Source: an uncultured Rhodospirillaceae bacterium (GTDB taxonomy: Bacteria; Pseudomonadota; Alphaproteobacteria; Reyranellales; Reyranellaceae). Taken from it: DNA of 64,000 bases. A program made the position numbers and the translations under genes. Below are positions 17,891 to 26,009 of the stretch, piece by piece. Each line of letters starts with the position of its first letter. Within the stretch, counting starts at the first letter, position 1. Location of the stretch: the NCBI GenBank assembly GCA_945952105.1, contig CAMFGZ010000008.1:1-64000 (forward strand), read 5' to 3'. Under the pieces are notes generated by a model, which saw nothing but the letters and a program-made list of their open reading frames with translations, did no database searches and was not told where the DNA came from.

Positions 17891-18895
17891 ATGCGTCTGT
17901 TGGTGGCTCTCGCGACGGCGGTGCTTGCGCTGTCAGGCGTGGCACGGGCTCAGGAAGTCGTCGTCTACACGTCATACGAACGCGAAGACCTCGCTCCCTA
18001 CAAGGCGCGCGCCGAGAAGGACCTGCCCGGCATCACCATCCGCTGGGTGCATGACGCCAACGGCGTGCTGACGGCCCGCCTGCTTGCGGAGAAGGCCAAC
18101 CCGCGCGCCGATGCGGTCTGGGGCGTCGCGGCGTCGAGCCTCGGCCAGCTCGCGGATGCCGATGTGCTGCTGCCCTATGCTCCGCCCGGCCTCGACAAGA
18201 TTCCTGCCAAGTTCCGCGATCCCGTGAGTCCGCCGCGCTGGTTCGGCAATTCTGCCTGGGTAGCCGCCATCGTGTTCAACGAAGCGGAAGCCAAGGGTAT
18301 TCCCAAGCCCGAGACCTGGGCGGACCTCACCAAGCCTGTCTACAAGGGCAAGATCGTGATGCCGCATCCGCTCTCGTCCGGAACCGGCTTCCTCGACGTC
18401 TCGGCCTGGCTGCAGGCCTTCGGCGAGGCCGAGGGCTGGAAGTTCATGGATGGGCTGCACGAGAACATCTGGCGCTACACCCACTCGGGCTCGCAGCCCG
18501 CGACGCTCGCGGCGCGCGGCGAGGCGGTGGTCGGTATCGCCTTCGACATCCGCGCGGCACGCGAGTTGGCGCAGGGCGCGCCGGTGGCGATCGTGTTCCC
18601 CGAGAAGGGGTTGGGGTGGGAGATGAACGCATTTGCCGTCGTGAAGGGTGCGCCGCACCTGGAAGCTGCGAAGAAGCTCGCCGACTGGGCGGCATCCGAC
18701 GCGGCGATGCAGATGTACGCCGAGACGCGCGCGGTTGCGGCGCGGCCGGAATTCTCCAAGCCAGTCAAGAACCTGCCGACGAACCTCGCCGACCTGCTGA
18801 TGGTGAATGACTTCGCCTGGGCCGCGGCCAATCGCGAGCGCATCCTCGCCGAATGGTCCAAGCGCTATGACAACAAGGCCGATCCGAAGAAGTAG
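17891..18895 (+). CDS. Extracellular substrate-binding protein, AEP/Fe3+ type, orphan
   Basis: A 334-residue periplasmic binding protein with a Sec signal peptide ending in VARAQE. It clearly resembles the binding protein at 38532-39578: both share YT-x-x-E/Y...DLxP-type starts, LMAEK/LLAEK-NPRAD and a GLGWE block. Both belong to the group usually annotated as putative 2-aminoethylphosphonate binding proteins. ATG 17891 follows AGGGGGA by about 8 bases; a GTG at 17885 is the alternative. No permease or ATPase lies beside it, so it may serve the transporter at 39651-42403 or one elsewhere. It is 26 bases after the demethylase gene, at the end of the operon. Confidence 0.82.
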   Translation: MRLLVALATAVLALSGVARAQEVVVYTSYEREDLAPYKARAEKDLPGITIRWVHDANGVLTARLLAEKANPRADAVWGVAASSLGQLADADVLLPYAPPGLDKIPAKFRDPVSPPRWFGNSAWVAAIVFNEAEAKGIPKPETWADLTKPVYKGKIVMPHPLSSGTGFLDVSAWLQAFGEAEGWKFMDGLHENIWRYTHSGSQPATLAARGEAVVGIAFDIRAARELAQGAPVAIVFPEKGLGWEMNAFAVVKGAPHLEAAKKLADWAASDAAMQMYAETRAVAARPEFSKPVKNLPTNLADLLMVNDFAWAAANRERILAEWSKRYDNKADPKK

Positions 18896-18911
18896 GAGCG
18901 GCTAGCCGCTC
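18896..18911. terminator. Perfect palindrome between convergent genes (possible bidirectional stop)
   Basis: GAGCGGCTAGCCGCTC is a 16-bp perfect inverted repeat. It begins at the end of the binding-protein gene and overlaps the stop codon of the convergent Na+/Pi gene. No T-run follows on either strand, so intrinsic termination is uncertain; the placement between convergent stops is the main support. Confidence 0.4.
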
Positions 18912-20595
18912 AGTGTGACGGCGCGGCCTGTCCGGCCGCTTCCGCCGCCGTCGTCTTGAGGCGCGTCTCTGCCAGTTCGCCGGCGGCTTCGAGGATCGGA
19001 TAGGCGACCGTCGTCAGGTGGCCGTTGATCCGCTTCAGGTCGCGGATCACGTCCATGTGGATCGAGCTGGTCTCGATCGATTCCGGCCTGCCTTCGCGCA
19101 GGCGGGCATAGTGGCTGTCGGCGGCATGGGCCTCGGCCTCGCGGATCGCGGTCTTCTCGGCGACCAGGCGGCGTGCCAGCGTGATGTCGCGGGTCGTGAA
19201 GACGTTCAGCGCCAGCCGGAGATTGTCGAGGACGCGGGCGTGGAAGGCGCGCAGCTCCGCCGTGCCCTCGGCCGAGAAGGAGTAGCGGTTCTTGATCTTC
19301 TTGGCGGCCAGTTCCATCAGGTTCTTGTCGATGATGTCGCCGGCATGTTCGAGATTGGTCACGAAGGTCAGGATCTCGACGTAGCGCTTGCCGTCGTCTT
19401 CACCGAGTTCCGTGCGCGAGGTCTGGATGAGGTAGAGCTTGATCGCCTCGTAAAGCGAGTCGACGGCATCGTCGGCGGTCTCGATCGCCTTCATGGCGCG
19501 CGCGTCGTTCTTCTCGAACACGTCCATCGTCTGGCGCAGCATGTCGGCGACCCTGTCGCCGAGATTGAGCGTCTCACGCATGGCGCAGGCCAGCGCCTCG
19601 GCCGGCGTGTCGAGCACGTTGGGATCGAGGTTGCGCGGCTTGCCGGGGTCGTCCGTTTGCGGGCGGTCGGGAACGAGGCGGCGGCACAGGGCCGCCACGG
19701 GGCCGATCAGCGGCAGGAAGACGATCGCGGCCACGACGCTGAAGGCGGTGTGGAAGTTGACCAGCAGACGGCCGGGCGCCGGATCCAGGATCAGCAGCCA
19801 CTGGTGCAACTGGCCGAGGAACGGCAGCAGCGCGAGGCCCACGAGCACGCGCGTGATGAGGTTGCCAAGCGGCAGCCGCCGCGCCTCCGTGTCGGTCGCG
19901 GCCTGGTCGAAATAGGGAGCGATCGCGCCGCCGATATTGGCGCCGATCACCATCGCCATGCCGAGCTTGGGATCGATGATGCCGCTCGAGGCGAAAGACA
20001 TGACCAGCAGCACGGTCGACAGGCTGGAATGGATGAACCAGGTGGCGGCAGCCGCGATCAGCACGCCCATGACGTACTCGTCCTGCAGTCCCGACAGCAC
20101 GGCCACGAAGGCCGGGGCGTTGCGCAGTGGAAGGGCGGCGGCTTCCAGCAGGTGCAGCGACAGCAGCATCAGGCCGAGGCCGATGGCGACGCGGCCGAGA
20201 TGGCGCGCCCGGTCCGAGCTGTTCGAGAGGAAGGCGATGACGCCGGCTGCGATCATCAGCGGCGAGATCCAGCCGAGCGGGAAGGACAAGACCTGGGCCG
20301 TCAGCGTCGTGCCGACATTGGCGCCCAGCATCACCCCGAGGCCGATCGAGAGTGAGATCAGGCCGCGGCCGGCGAAGGAGGCGAGCAGCAGGGCGGTCGC
20401 GGTGCTGGACTGCAGGATGCCGGTCAGCACCACGCCGCCCGCGAAGGCAGAGAAGCGGTTGCGCGAACAGGCGCCGATGGCGCGCCGCAGCGTGGCCCCG
20501 AAGGCGCGTGTGAGGCCCGTGCGCACCATGCGCACACCCCACAGCAGCAGGCAGACGCTGCCCAGAACGTTCAGGATTGTGTCGACGCCTTGCAT
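18910..20595 (-). CDS. Na+/phosphate cotransporter (NptA/PhoU-domain family)
   Basis: A 561-residue protein. Two QSST-type motifs typical of the Na/Pi cotransporter II fold are visible: GILQSSTATALLL near residue 60 and HSSLSTVLLVM near 190. They lie within about eight membrane segments. The C-terminal third (about 340-550) is a helical PhoU-like domain. It moves inorganic phosphate with Na+, and bacterial relatives can act in uptake or efflux. It lies immediately beside the LysR-phnWAY cluster, whose end reaction releases phosphate. A candidate Pho box lies 33 bases upstream of the ATG. TAGGA about 10 bases before the ATG is a weak ribosome site. Confidence 0.9.
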   Translation of the reverse strand: MQGVDTILNVLGSVCLLLWGVRMVRTGLTRAFGATLRRAIGACSRNRFSAFAGGVVLTGILQSSTATALLLASFAGRGLISLSIGLGVMLGANVGTTLTAQVLSFPLGWISPLMIAAGVIAFLSNSSDRARHLGRVAIGLGLMLLSLHLLEAAALPLRNAPAFVAVLSGLQDEYVMGVLIAAAATWFIHSSLSTVLLVMSFASSGIIDPKLGMAMVIGANIGGAIAPYFDQAATDTEARRLPLGNLITRVLVGLALLPFLGQLHQWLLILDPAPGRLLVNFHTAFSVVAAIVFLPLIGPVAALCRRLVPDRPQTDDPGKPRNLDPNVLDTPAEALACAMRETLNLGDRVADMLRQTMDVFEKNDARAMKAIETADDAVDSLYEAIKLYLIQTSRTELGEDDGKRYVEILTFVTNLEHAGDIIDKNLMELAAKKIKNRYSFSAEGTAELRAFHARVLDNLRLALNVFTTRDITLARRLVAEKTAIREAEAHAADSHYARLREGRPESIETSSIHMDVIRDLKRINGHLTTVAYPILEAAGELAETRLKTTAAEAAGQAAPSH

Positions 20596-20627
20596 GTTCG
20601 CGGAATCCTACGCCTCGTCTTTCGATG

Positions 20628-20645
20628 ATGAAAGTTTTTTGACTG
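20628..20645 (-). promoter_or_regulatory. Candidate Pho box upstream of the Na+/Pi cotransporter
   Basis: On the minus strand the 18 bases read CAGTCAAAAAACTTTCAT, that is CAGTCAA-AAAA-CTTTCAT. This is two 7-base repeats resembling CTGTCAT with a 4-base A-rich spacer, the classical PhoB box layout; the repeats match at 5/7 and 6/7 positions. It ends 33 bases before the ATG at 20595. PhoB control of phosphate transporters is established; control here is inferred from the sequence alone. Confidence 0.55.
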
Positions 20646-20664
20646 TTTTGTTACGTCGCGTGCT

Positions 20665-21531
20665 TCAAGAGGCGAGCCGAGTCGCTTCATCCATGAACGC
20701 ACGAACGAGCGCCACCCTCCGGCGCTCCTGCAGGCACACGGCATATTCCGCGACGGCCAGATCCTGATCGGCGATGCCGATGCGGCGGAAGCGGCGATCC
20801 TCGCCCAACTCGCTTGCGAACACCGCGCCGACGCCGAACCCGGCCGCCACTGCTTCGCGCACGCCTTCGCGCGTCTGAACCTCGACGATCGACGAGGGCC
20901 TGATATCGGCCGCCGCCATCGCCTGTTCAAGCACTTCCCGCGTGATCGAGCCTCGCTCGCGCAACACCAGCTCCTGGCCGTTGAGCGCGGAGAGCGGCGT
21001 GCGGCCGCGCTTCGCCAGCGCATGGCCCGCCGGAGCGAACAGGACGAGCCGGTCGGTGCGCAGGCGCACCGCGTGCAGGCGCGGGTCGGAAAGGCTCTTG
21101 GCCATCACCGCCACGTCGGCTTCGTGGCGCAAGAGGTGCTCCAGCACCACGGCGGAATTGTCGATCGACAGAGCGAAGGTGAGCCCGCCCGCGCGTTGGC
21201 GCAGCGCCGCCATGATCGGCACGACGTGGTGGGCGGAATCGGCGGCGATCCGCAGGTGCCCGCGCGTCAGCGCCCGCTCGCCCTGCAGCAGCGCCTGCGC
21301 CTCGTCCTGGAGGGCGAACAGGCGTGTCGTGACACCGTGGAGTTGCCGGCCGGTCTCGGTCGGCGTGACGCTGCGGCCGCGCCGGTCGAACAGGCGGACG
21401 CCATAGGCCTTCTCGAGCGCCGTCACCTGGCCCGAGAGATTGGGCTGGCTGAGGCCGGAGGCGCGGGCGGCGGCGGAGAAGGAGCCGGCTTCGGCGACGA
21501 GATGGAAGGCGCGGAGCTGGGTGGGCGTCAT
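20665..21531 (-). CDS. LysR-type transcriptional regulator of the phosphonate operon
   Basis: A 288-residue LysR protein. The N-terminal winged helix-turn-helix (residues 1-60) includes FHLVAEAGSFSAAAR and LSGQVTALEKAYGVRLFDR. Residues 90-288 form the periplasmic-binding-like effector domain. ATG 21531 gives the normal LysR length and N-terminus; an in-frame ATG at 21555 would add 8 residues and overlap the palindrome. Neither has a clear ribosome site. It is divergent from phnW with a 73-base AT-rich gap, the usual layout for a LysR activator of the neighbouring operon. AEP or a breakdown intermediate is the likely inducer (inference). Confidence 0.9.
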   Translation of the reverse strand: MTPTQLRAFHLVAEAGSFSAAARASGLSQPNLSGQVTALEKAYGVRLFDRRGRSVTPTETGRQLHGVTTRLFALQDEAQALLQGERALTRGHLRIAADSAHHVVPIMAALRQRAGGLTFALSIDNSAVVLEHLLRHEADVAVMAKSLSDPRLHAVRLRTDRLVLFAPAGHALAKRGRTPLSALNGQELVLRERGSITREVLEQAMAAADIRPSSIVEVQTREGVREAVAAGFGVGAVFASELGEDRRFRRIGIADQDLAVAEYAVCLQERRRVALVRAFMDEATRLAS

Positions 21532-21541
21532 ATATAGGAAA

Positions 21542-21559
21542 CCAATAGTTAACATATGG
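21542..21559. promoter_or_regulatory. Palindromic operator-like site between lysR and phnW
   Basis: CCAATAGTTAACATATGG reads as CCA-N3-GTT-AAC-N3-TGG, an 18-bp imperfect inverted repeat. It sits in an AT-rich island (21532-21570) otherwise surrounded by GC-rich DNA. It includes partial dyad symmetry of the kind LysR proteins bind. A TATACT sequence at 21564-21569 could be a -10 element for phnW. It lies 46 bases upstream of the phnW ATG. Binding is inferred. Confidence 0.5.
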
Positions 21560-21604
21560 ATTATATACTGGACGGATAGACACCGCGAGCCGATCATCCG
21601 CGCC

Positions 21605-22756
21605 ATGAACAAAATGCCTGCTGCCTCCGAAACCGGCGATCCGCTGCTGCTGACGCCCGGCCCGCTCACCACCTCGGCCAGCGTGAAGGAGGCCATGGTC
21701 CACGACTGGGGCTCGCGCGATCAGGGCTTCATCGCCATCAACAAGATGGTGCTGAGCAAGATCGTCGAGCTGGCGGGCGCCGAAGGCACGCACGTCACCG
21801 TGCCGGTGCAGGGCTCCGGCACCTTCGCGGTCGAGGCGATGATCACGAGCTTCGTGCCGAAGTCCGGCAAGCTGCTGGTCGTCATCAACGGCGCCTACGG
21901 GCAGCGCGCGAAGAAGATCGCCGAGATCGCCGGACGCGCCGTCGCCACCTACGAGACCCCGGAAGACACGCCGCCGGATCTGGCGAAGCTCGAAGCGATG
22001 CTGGTGGCCGATCCCGCCATCACCCACGTCTTCGCCGTCCACTGCGAGACCACCTCGGGCATCCTCAATCCCATCGCCGGCATTGCCGCGCTGGTGCAGA
22101 AGCAGAAGCGCCGCCTGCTGGTCGATTCGATGTCGGCCTTCGGCGCGCTCGAGATCGACGCGCACAACGTCTACTATGACGCGCTGGCGGCCTCCTCGAA
22201 CAAGTGCCTCGAAGGCGTGCCGGGCCTCGGCTTCGTCGTCTGCCGCAACTCGGCCCTGGCCGAGTGCAAAGGCAACGCCACGACCTTGGTGCTCGACCTG
22301 CACGGCCAGGCCGAAGGCTTCGCCAAGACCGGCCAGTATCGTTTCACGCCGCCGATCCACGTCATCGTCGCGCTGGGCAAGGCGATCGAGGAGCACGGCG
22401 AAGAGGGCGGCGTCGAGGGACGCGGCAATCGCTATCGCGAGAATGCCAAGGTGCTGATCGACGGCATGCGCGCCATGGGCTTCCGCACCCTGCTGCCCAA
22501 CGCGCTGCAGGCGCCGATCATCGTCACCTTCCACATGCCGACTGACCCTAAGTTCGTCTTCCAGAATTTCTATGACGGGCTCAAGGACCGCGGCTACGTG
22601 ATCTATCCGGGCAAGCTCACCGTGGCGGATTCGTTCCGCATGGGCTGCATCGGCCGGCTGAACGCCGATCACATGCGCGGCGCCCTGGCGGCGGTGCGTG
22701 AGGTCCTGGACGAGATGCGGGTCACCAACGGTGGCCCGGCAATGGCGGCAGAGTAG
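21605..22756 (+). CDS. phnW: 2-Aminoethylphosphonate--pyruvate transaminase
   Basis: A 383-residue class V PLP aminotransferase. The N-terminal LLLTPGPLTTSASVK motif is characteristic of PhnW. The Schiff-base lysine is K200 in SSNKCLEGVPG, and HCETTSGILNP is typical of AEP transaminases. It converts AEP and pyruvate to phosphonoacetaldehyde and alanine in the cytoplasm. It is the first gene of phnW-phnA-phnY, divergent from lysR. The length is close to known PhnW (about 370 residues). The presence of both phnA and phnY downstream, instead of phnX, points to the phosphonoacetate branch of AEP breakdown. Confidence 0.95.
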   Translation: MNKMPAASETGDPLLLTPGPLTTSASVKEAMVHDWGSRDQGFIAINKMVLSKIVELAGAEGTHVTVPVQGSGTFAVEAMITSFVPKSGKLLVVINGAYGQRAKKIAEIAGRAVATYETPEDTPPDLAKLEAMLVADPAITHVFAVHCETTSGILNPIAGIAALVQKQKRRLLVDSMSAFGALEIDAHNVYYDALAASSNKCLEGVPGLGFVVCRNSALAECKGNATTLVLDLHGQAEGFAKTGQYRFTPPIHVIVALGKAIEEHGEEGGVEGRGNRYRENAKVLIDGMRAMGFRTLLPNALQAPIIVTFHMPTDPKFVFQNFYDGLKDRGYVIYPGKLTVADSFRMGCIGRLNADHMRGALAAVREVLDEMRVTNGGPAMAAE

Positions 22757-22767
22757 GGGAACGAGAC

Positions 22768-24024
22768 ATGGCACCCGACAGCATGAACGTCAGTGGCGGC
22801 GACATCTCGGTCAACGGCCGCTCCTATCGTCTTCCCAAGCAGCCCGTCGTCGTGGTCTGCGTCGACGGCTCCGAGCCGGGCTATATCGAGCGCGCCGTCG
22901 AGGCGGGCGAGGCCCCGTGGTTCGGGAAGGTCCTGAAGGAGGGCACCAACCTTTTAGGCGACTGCGTGGTGCCGAGCTTCACCAACCCGAACAACCTGTC
23001 GATCGTCACCGGCCGGCCGCCGGCGGTCCACGGCATCTGCGGCAACTACTTCCTCGACCCCGATACGGGCAAGGAAGTGATGATGAACGATCCGAAGTTC
23101 CTGCGGGTCGAGACGCTGTTCCCGGCCTTCCAGCGCGCCGGCTGCCGCATCGCCGTCGTCACCGCCAAGGACAAGCTGCGCGGCCTGCTGGGCAAGGGCC
23201 TCGAGCTGGGCGCAGGCAAGGCCTGCTCCTTTTCGTCGGAGAAGTCGGACAAGGCGACGCTTGCGGAGAACGGTATCGACCATGTGAACGAGCTGGTCGG
23301 CATGGGCGTGCCGGACGTCTACAGCGCCGGCCTCTCGGAGTTCGTGTTCGCAGCCGGCGTCAAGCTGATGGAGCGCGACCGGCCGCAGATCATGTACCTG
23401 TCGACCACCGACTACATCCAGCACAAGCACGCGCCGGGCACGCCGGTCGCCAACGCCTTCTACGCGATGATGGACGGCTACCTCGGCAAGCTCGACGCGA
23501 TGGGCTGCACCATCGTCGTCACCGCCGATCACGGCATGAACGCCAAGTTCGGCAGCGACGGCCAGCCCGACGTCATCTACCTGCAGGACCTGTTCGACGA
23601 ATGGACGGGCAAGGACAAAGCCCGCGTCATTCTGCCGATCACCGATCCCTATGTGGTGCATCACGGCGCGCTGGGCTCCTTCGCGGTCGTCTATTGCGAC
23701 AATCCCAAGGAATGGGCGGCCAGGCTGAAGGCGATGCCGGGCATCGAAGCGGCGCTCACCAAGGAAGAGGCGGCGGCCAGGTTCGAGCTGCCGGCCGATC
23801 GCCTGGGCGATCTCATCGTCGTCTCGACCCAGCACAAGGTGCTGGGCACCTCGGCCTCGCGGCACGATCTCTCGGGGCTTACCGAGCCGCTGCGCAGCCA
23901 CGGCGGCATCTCCGAACAGCGCGTGCCGTTGCTCTGCAATCGCAAGCTCGCGAATGCGGACACCGGTTCGCATCGCTGGCGCAACTTCGACGCCTTCGAT
24001 CTCGCCCTCAACCTCGTCGCCTGA
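22768..24024 (+). CDS. phnA: Phosphonoacetate hydrolase
   Basis: A 418-residue alkaline-phosphatase-superfamily enzyme. The two-zinc site and nucleophile known from Sinorhizobium PhnA are present: D33 in CVDGSEPG, nucleophile T72 in PSFTNPNN, D215 and H219 in TTDYIQHKH, D254-H255 in TADHGM, and H378 in RSHGGI. Four of these keep the same +4 offset from the Sinorhizobium numbering. It cleaves the C-P bond of phosphonoacetate to acetate and phosphate. It lies 11 bases after phnW and 12 before phnY, and AGGGG before the start forms a ribosome site. Confidence 0.95.
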   Translation: MAPDSMNVSGGDISVNGRSYRLPKQPVVVVCVDGSEPGYIERAVEAGEAPWFGKVLKEGTNLLGDCVVPSFTNPNNLSIVTGRPPAVHGICGNYFLDPDTGKEVMMNDPKFLRVETLFPAFQRAGCRIAVVTAKDKLRGLLGKGLELGAGKACSFSSEKSDKATLAENGIDHVNELVGMGVPDVYSAGLSEFVFAAGVKLMERDRPQIMYLSTTDYIQHKHAPGTPVANAFYAMMDGYLGKLDAMGCTIVVTADHGMNAKFGSDGQPDVIYLQDLFDEWTGKDKARVILPITDPYVVHHGALGSFAVVYCDNPKEWAARLKAMPGIEAALTKEEAAARFELPADRLGDLIVVSTQHKVLGTSASRHDLSGLTEPLRSHGGISEQRVPLLCNRKLANADTGSHRWRNFDAFDLALNLVA

Positions 24025-24036
24025 GAGACCGCTAGA

Positions 24037-25491
24037 ATGGACACCATCACCCGCACGGGCTCCGACGTCCGGCACGAGTATCTCCGCATCGCCGGCAAGA
24101 AGGTCGAGACCAAGGCGCGCTTGGAAGTACGCTTCCCGTGGGACAATCGGCTGGTCGGCACCGTGCCGCGCGCCACGCCCGAGCTGGTAGCCGAGGCCTT
24201 CCAGATCGCGCACGACTACAAGCCGAAGCTGACGCGCTATCAGCGCCAGCAGATCCTGCTCAAGACCGCCGATCTTCTGGTCTCGCGCAAGGAAGAGCTG
24301 TCGCGCCTGATCACGCTGGAGTCGGGCCTCTGCCTCAAGGATTCGCTCTACGAGGTCGGCCGCGCCTATGACGTGTTCACCTTCGCCGGCCAGCTCTGCA
24401 TGCTGGACGACGGCCAGACCTTCTCCTGCGATCTCACCCCGCACGGCAAGTCGCGCAAGATCTTCACCTTGCGCCAGCCGCTGAACGCCATCTCGGCGAT
24501 CACGCCGTTCAACCATCCGCTGAACATGGTGGCGCATAAGCTGGCGCCGGCCTTCGCGACCAACAACTGCGTCGTGCTGAAGCCGACCGAGCTGACGCCG
24601 CTCACCGCGCTGTTCCTCGCCGACACGCTCTACGAAGCCGGCCTGCCGCCGGAGATGCTGTCGGTGATCACCGGCAATCCGTCCGACATCGGCGATGCGA
24701 TGATCGTCGATCCGCGCGCCGATCTCGTGACCTTTACGGGTTCGGTCCGCGTCGGCAAGTACATCGCCGAGAAGGCGGGATACAAGCGCATCGTCCTGGA
24801 GTTGGGCGGCAACGATCCGCTGATCGTCATGGAGGATGCCGACCTCGACAAGGCGGCCGAGCTCGCCGTCGCCGGCGCCACCAAGAATTCCGGCCAGCGC
24901 TGCACCGCCGTGAAGCGCATCCTGGTCGTCGACAAGGTGGCCGATGCCTTCGTGGAGCGGGTGCTCGCCAAGGCGAAGAAGCTGAAGGCCGGCGACCCGC
25001 TCGATCCCGAGACCGATGTCGGCACCGTGATCCACGAGCGTGCCGCCACGCTCTTCCAGAACCGCGTCAGCGAGGCCGTCGCCAACCATGGCGCGAAGCT
25101 GCTGCACGGCAACGACCGCCGCGGCGCGCTCTTCCCGCCCACTGTCGTCGACCATGTCGATCCACAGGCCGAACTGGTGCGTGAGGAGACGTTCGGGCCC
25201 GCAATCCCGATCCTGCGCGTGAAGGACATCAACCACGCGATCCAGGTCTCCAACGGCACCGCCTACGGCCTGTCGTCGGGCGTCTGCACCGATCGTCTGG
25301 ACTACATCACCAAATTCGTCGACGAGCTTCAGGTCGGCACGGTGAACATCTGGGAAGTTCCGGGCTACCGCATCGAGATGTCGCCGTTCGGCGGCATCAA
25401 GGATTCGGGCCTCGGCTACAAGGAAGGCGTGCTCGAAGCGATGAAGAGCTTCACAAACGTAAAGACCTGGTCGCTGCCCTGGCCGGGTTAG
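24037..25491 (+). CDS. phnY: Phosphonoacetaldehyde dehydrogenase
   Basis: A 484-residue NAD(P)-dependent aldehyde dehydrogenase. Catalytic Cys289 lies in [11 protein letters not shown] and Glu255 in VLELGGNDP; the cofactor glycine motif is FTGSVRVG. With phnW and phnA on either functional side, it is assigned as PhnY, which oxidises phosphonoacetaldehyde to phosphonoacetate. Without that context it would only be called an aldehyde dehydrogenase. It is the last gene of the operon, followed by a terminator-like hairpin. Confidence 0.93.
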   Translation: MDTITRTGSDVRHEYLRIAGKKVETKARLEVRFPWDNRLVGTVPRATPELVAEAFQIAHDYKPKLTRYQRQQILLKTADLLVSRKEELSRLITLESGLCLKDSLYEVGRAYDVFTFAGQLCMLDDGQTFSCDLTPHGKSRKIFTLRQPLNAISAITPFNHPLNMVAHKLAPAFATNNCVVLKPTELTPLTALFLADTLYEAGLPPEMLSVITGNPSDIGDAMIVDPRADLVTFTGSVRVGKYIAEKAGYKRIVLELGGNDPLIVMEDADLDKAAELAVAGATKNSGQRCTAVKRILVVDKVADAFVERVLAKAKKLKAGDPLDPETDVGTVIHERAATLFQNRVSEAVANHGAKLLHGNDRRGALFPPTVVDHVDPQAELVREETFGPAIPILRVKDINHAIQVSNGTAYGLSSGVCTDRLDYITKFVDELQVGTVNIWEVPGYRIEMSPFGGIKDSGLGYKEGVLEAMKSFTNVKTWSLPWPG

Positions 25492-25515
25492 TCCTGGCGC
25501 CAAAGAGCATCATCT

Positions 25516-25537
25516 GAGTGCGCCCCCGGCGGCACTC
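25516..25537. repeat. Short inverted repeat after phnY
   Basis: GAGTGC ... GCACTC forms an imperfect hairpin with a C-rich loop, 25 bases after the phnY stop and just upstream of the terminator-like hairpin. It may contribute to RNA end stability. Nothing else marks it as functional. Confidence 0.3.
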
Positions 25538-25561
25538 ATCCTCTGTTAAGGACGAGGCTTG

Positions 25562-25585
25562 AGCGCCCCTGGAGGGGGCGCTTTC
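25562..25585 (+). terminator. Terminator-like hairpin after phnWAY
   Basis: AGCGCCCC (25562-25569), loop TGGAG, GGGGCGCT (25575-25582) form an 8-bp perfect stem followed by a short TTTC. It lies 70 bases after the phnY stop. The T-run is short, so termination efficiency is uncertain. Position and stem strength support the call. Confidence 0.55.
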
Positions 25586-25646
25586 ACGAGCATCCGTTCG
25601 ACGGCTGGTGCGTTCACGGGCGAGACCAGCAGGACAGGAGGTGCTC

Positions 25647-26006
25647 ATGCCGGAAACGAAGCGCTACTCGGGAAGCTGTCATTGCGGCGCCGTGTCCTTC
25701 GATGTCGATCTCGACGTTTCAGGCGCGCTTAAGTGCAATTGCTCGATCTGCACGCGGCTGGGCGCCGTCTGGGCCTTCGCGCCCAGGGCAAGCTTCAAGC
25801 TCAGGTCCGGCGCGGGCGAGCCGGGCGACTACCAGTTCGGCAAGAAGTCGCTGCATCACCGCTTCTGCAAGGTGTGCGGGATCGAGAGCCATGCGGAAGG
25901 CGCGATGCCCGACGGCACGCCGACCGTCGGCATCAACCTCCGCTGCATAGAGGGGCTCGACGTCGAGACACTCAATCCCAAGCCGTGGGATGGCCGCAGC
26001 AAATAG
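25647..26006 (+). CDS. GFA-family zinc protein (glutathione-dependent formaldehyde-activating-like)
   Basis: A 119-residue CENP-V/GFA fold protein with the expected cysteine ligands: C11 and C13 (SCHCG), C30, C32 and C35 (CNCSIC), and C74 and C77 (FCKVC). These bind two structural zinc ions in the family. Only some members act on glutathione and formaldehyde, so the enzymatic role is open. A strong AGGAGG at 25637-25642 fixes the ATG at 25647 rather than the upstream in-frame codon at 25608. Single gene after the phn terminator. Confidence 0.85.
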   Translation: MPETKRYSGSCHCGAVSFDVDLDVSGALKCNCSICTRLGAVWAFAPRASFKLRSGAGEPGDYQFGKKSLHHRFCKVCGIESHAEGAMPDGTPTVGINLRCIEGLDVETLNPKPWDGRSK

Positions 26007-26009
26007 CCG

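Noticed and set aside
20619..20640. CTTTC-GATGAT-GAAAG followed by TTTTTT, resembling a plus-strand terminator
   Set aside because: No plus-strand gene ends there; the genes on both sides are on the minus strand. The T-run is better explained as the A-rich spacer of the Pho-box-like site.
22954..25503. 849-codon open frame opposite phnA and phnY
   Set aside because: Antisense shadow of two well-supported genes; His/Arg/Asp-rich composition and no known motif.
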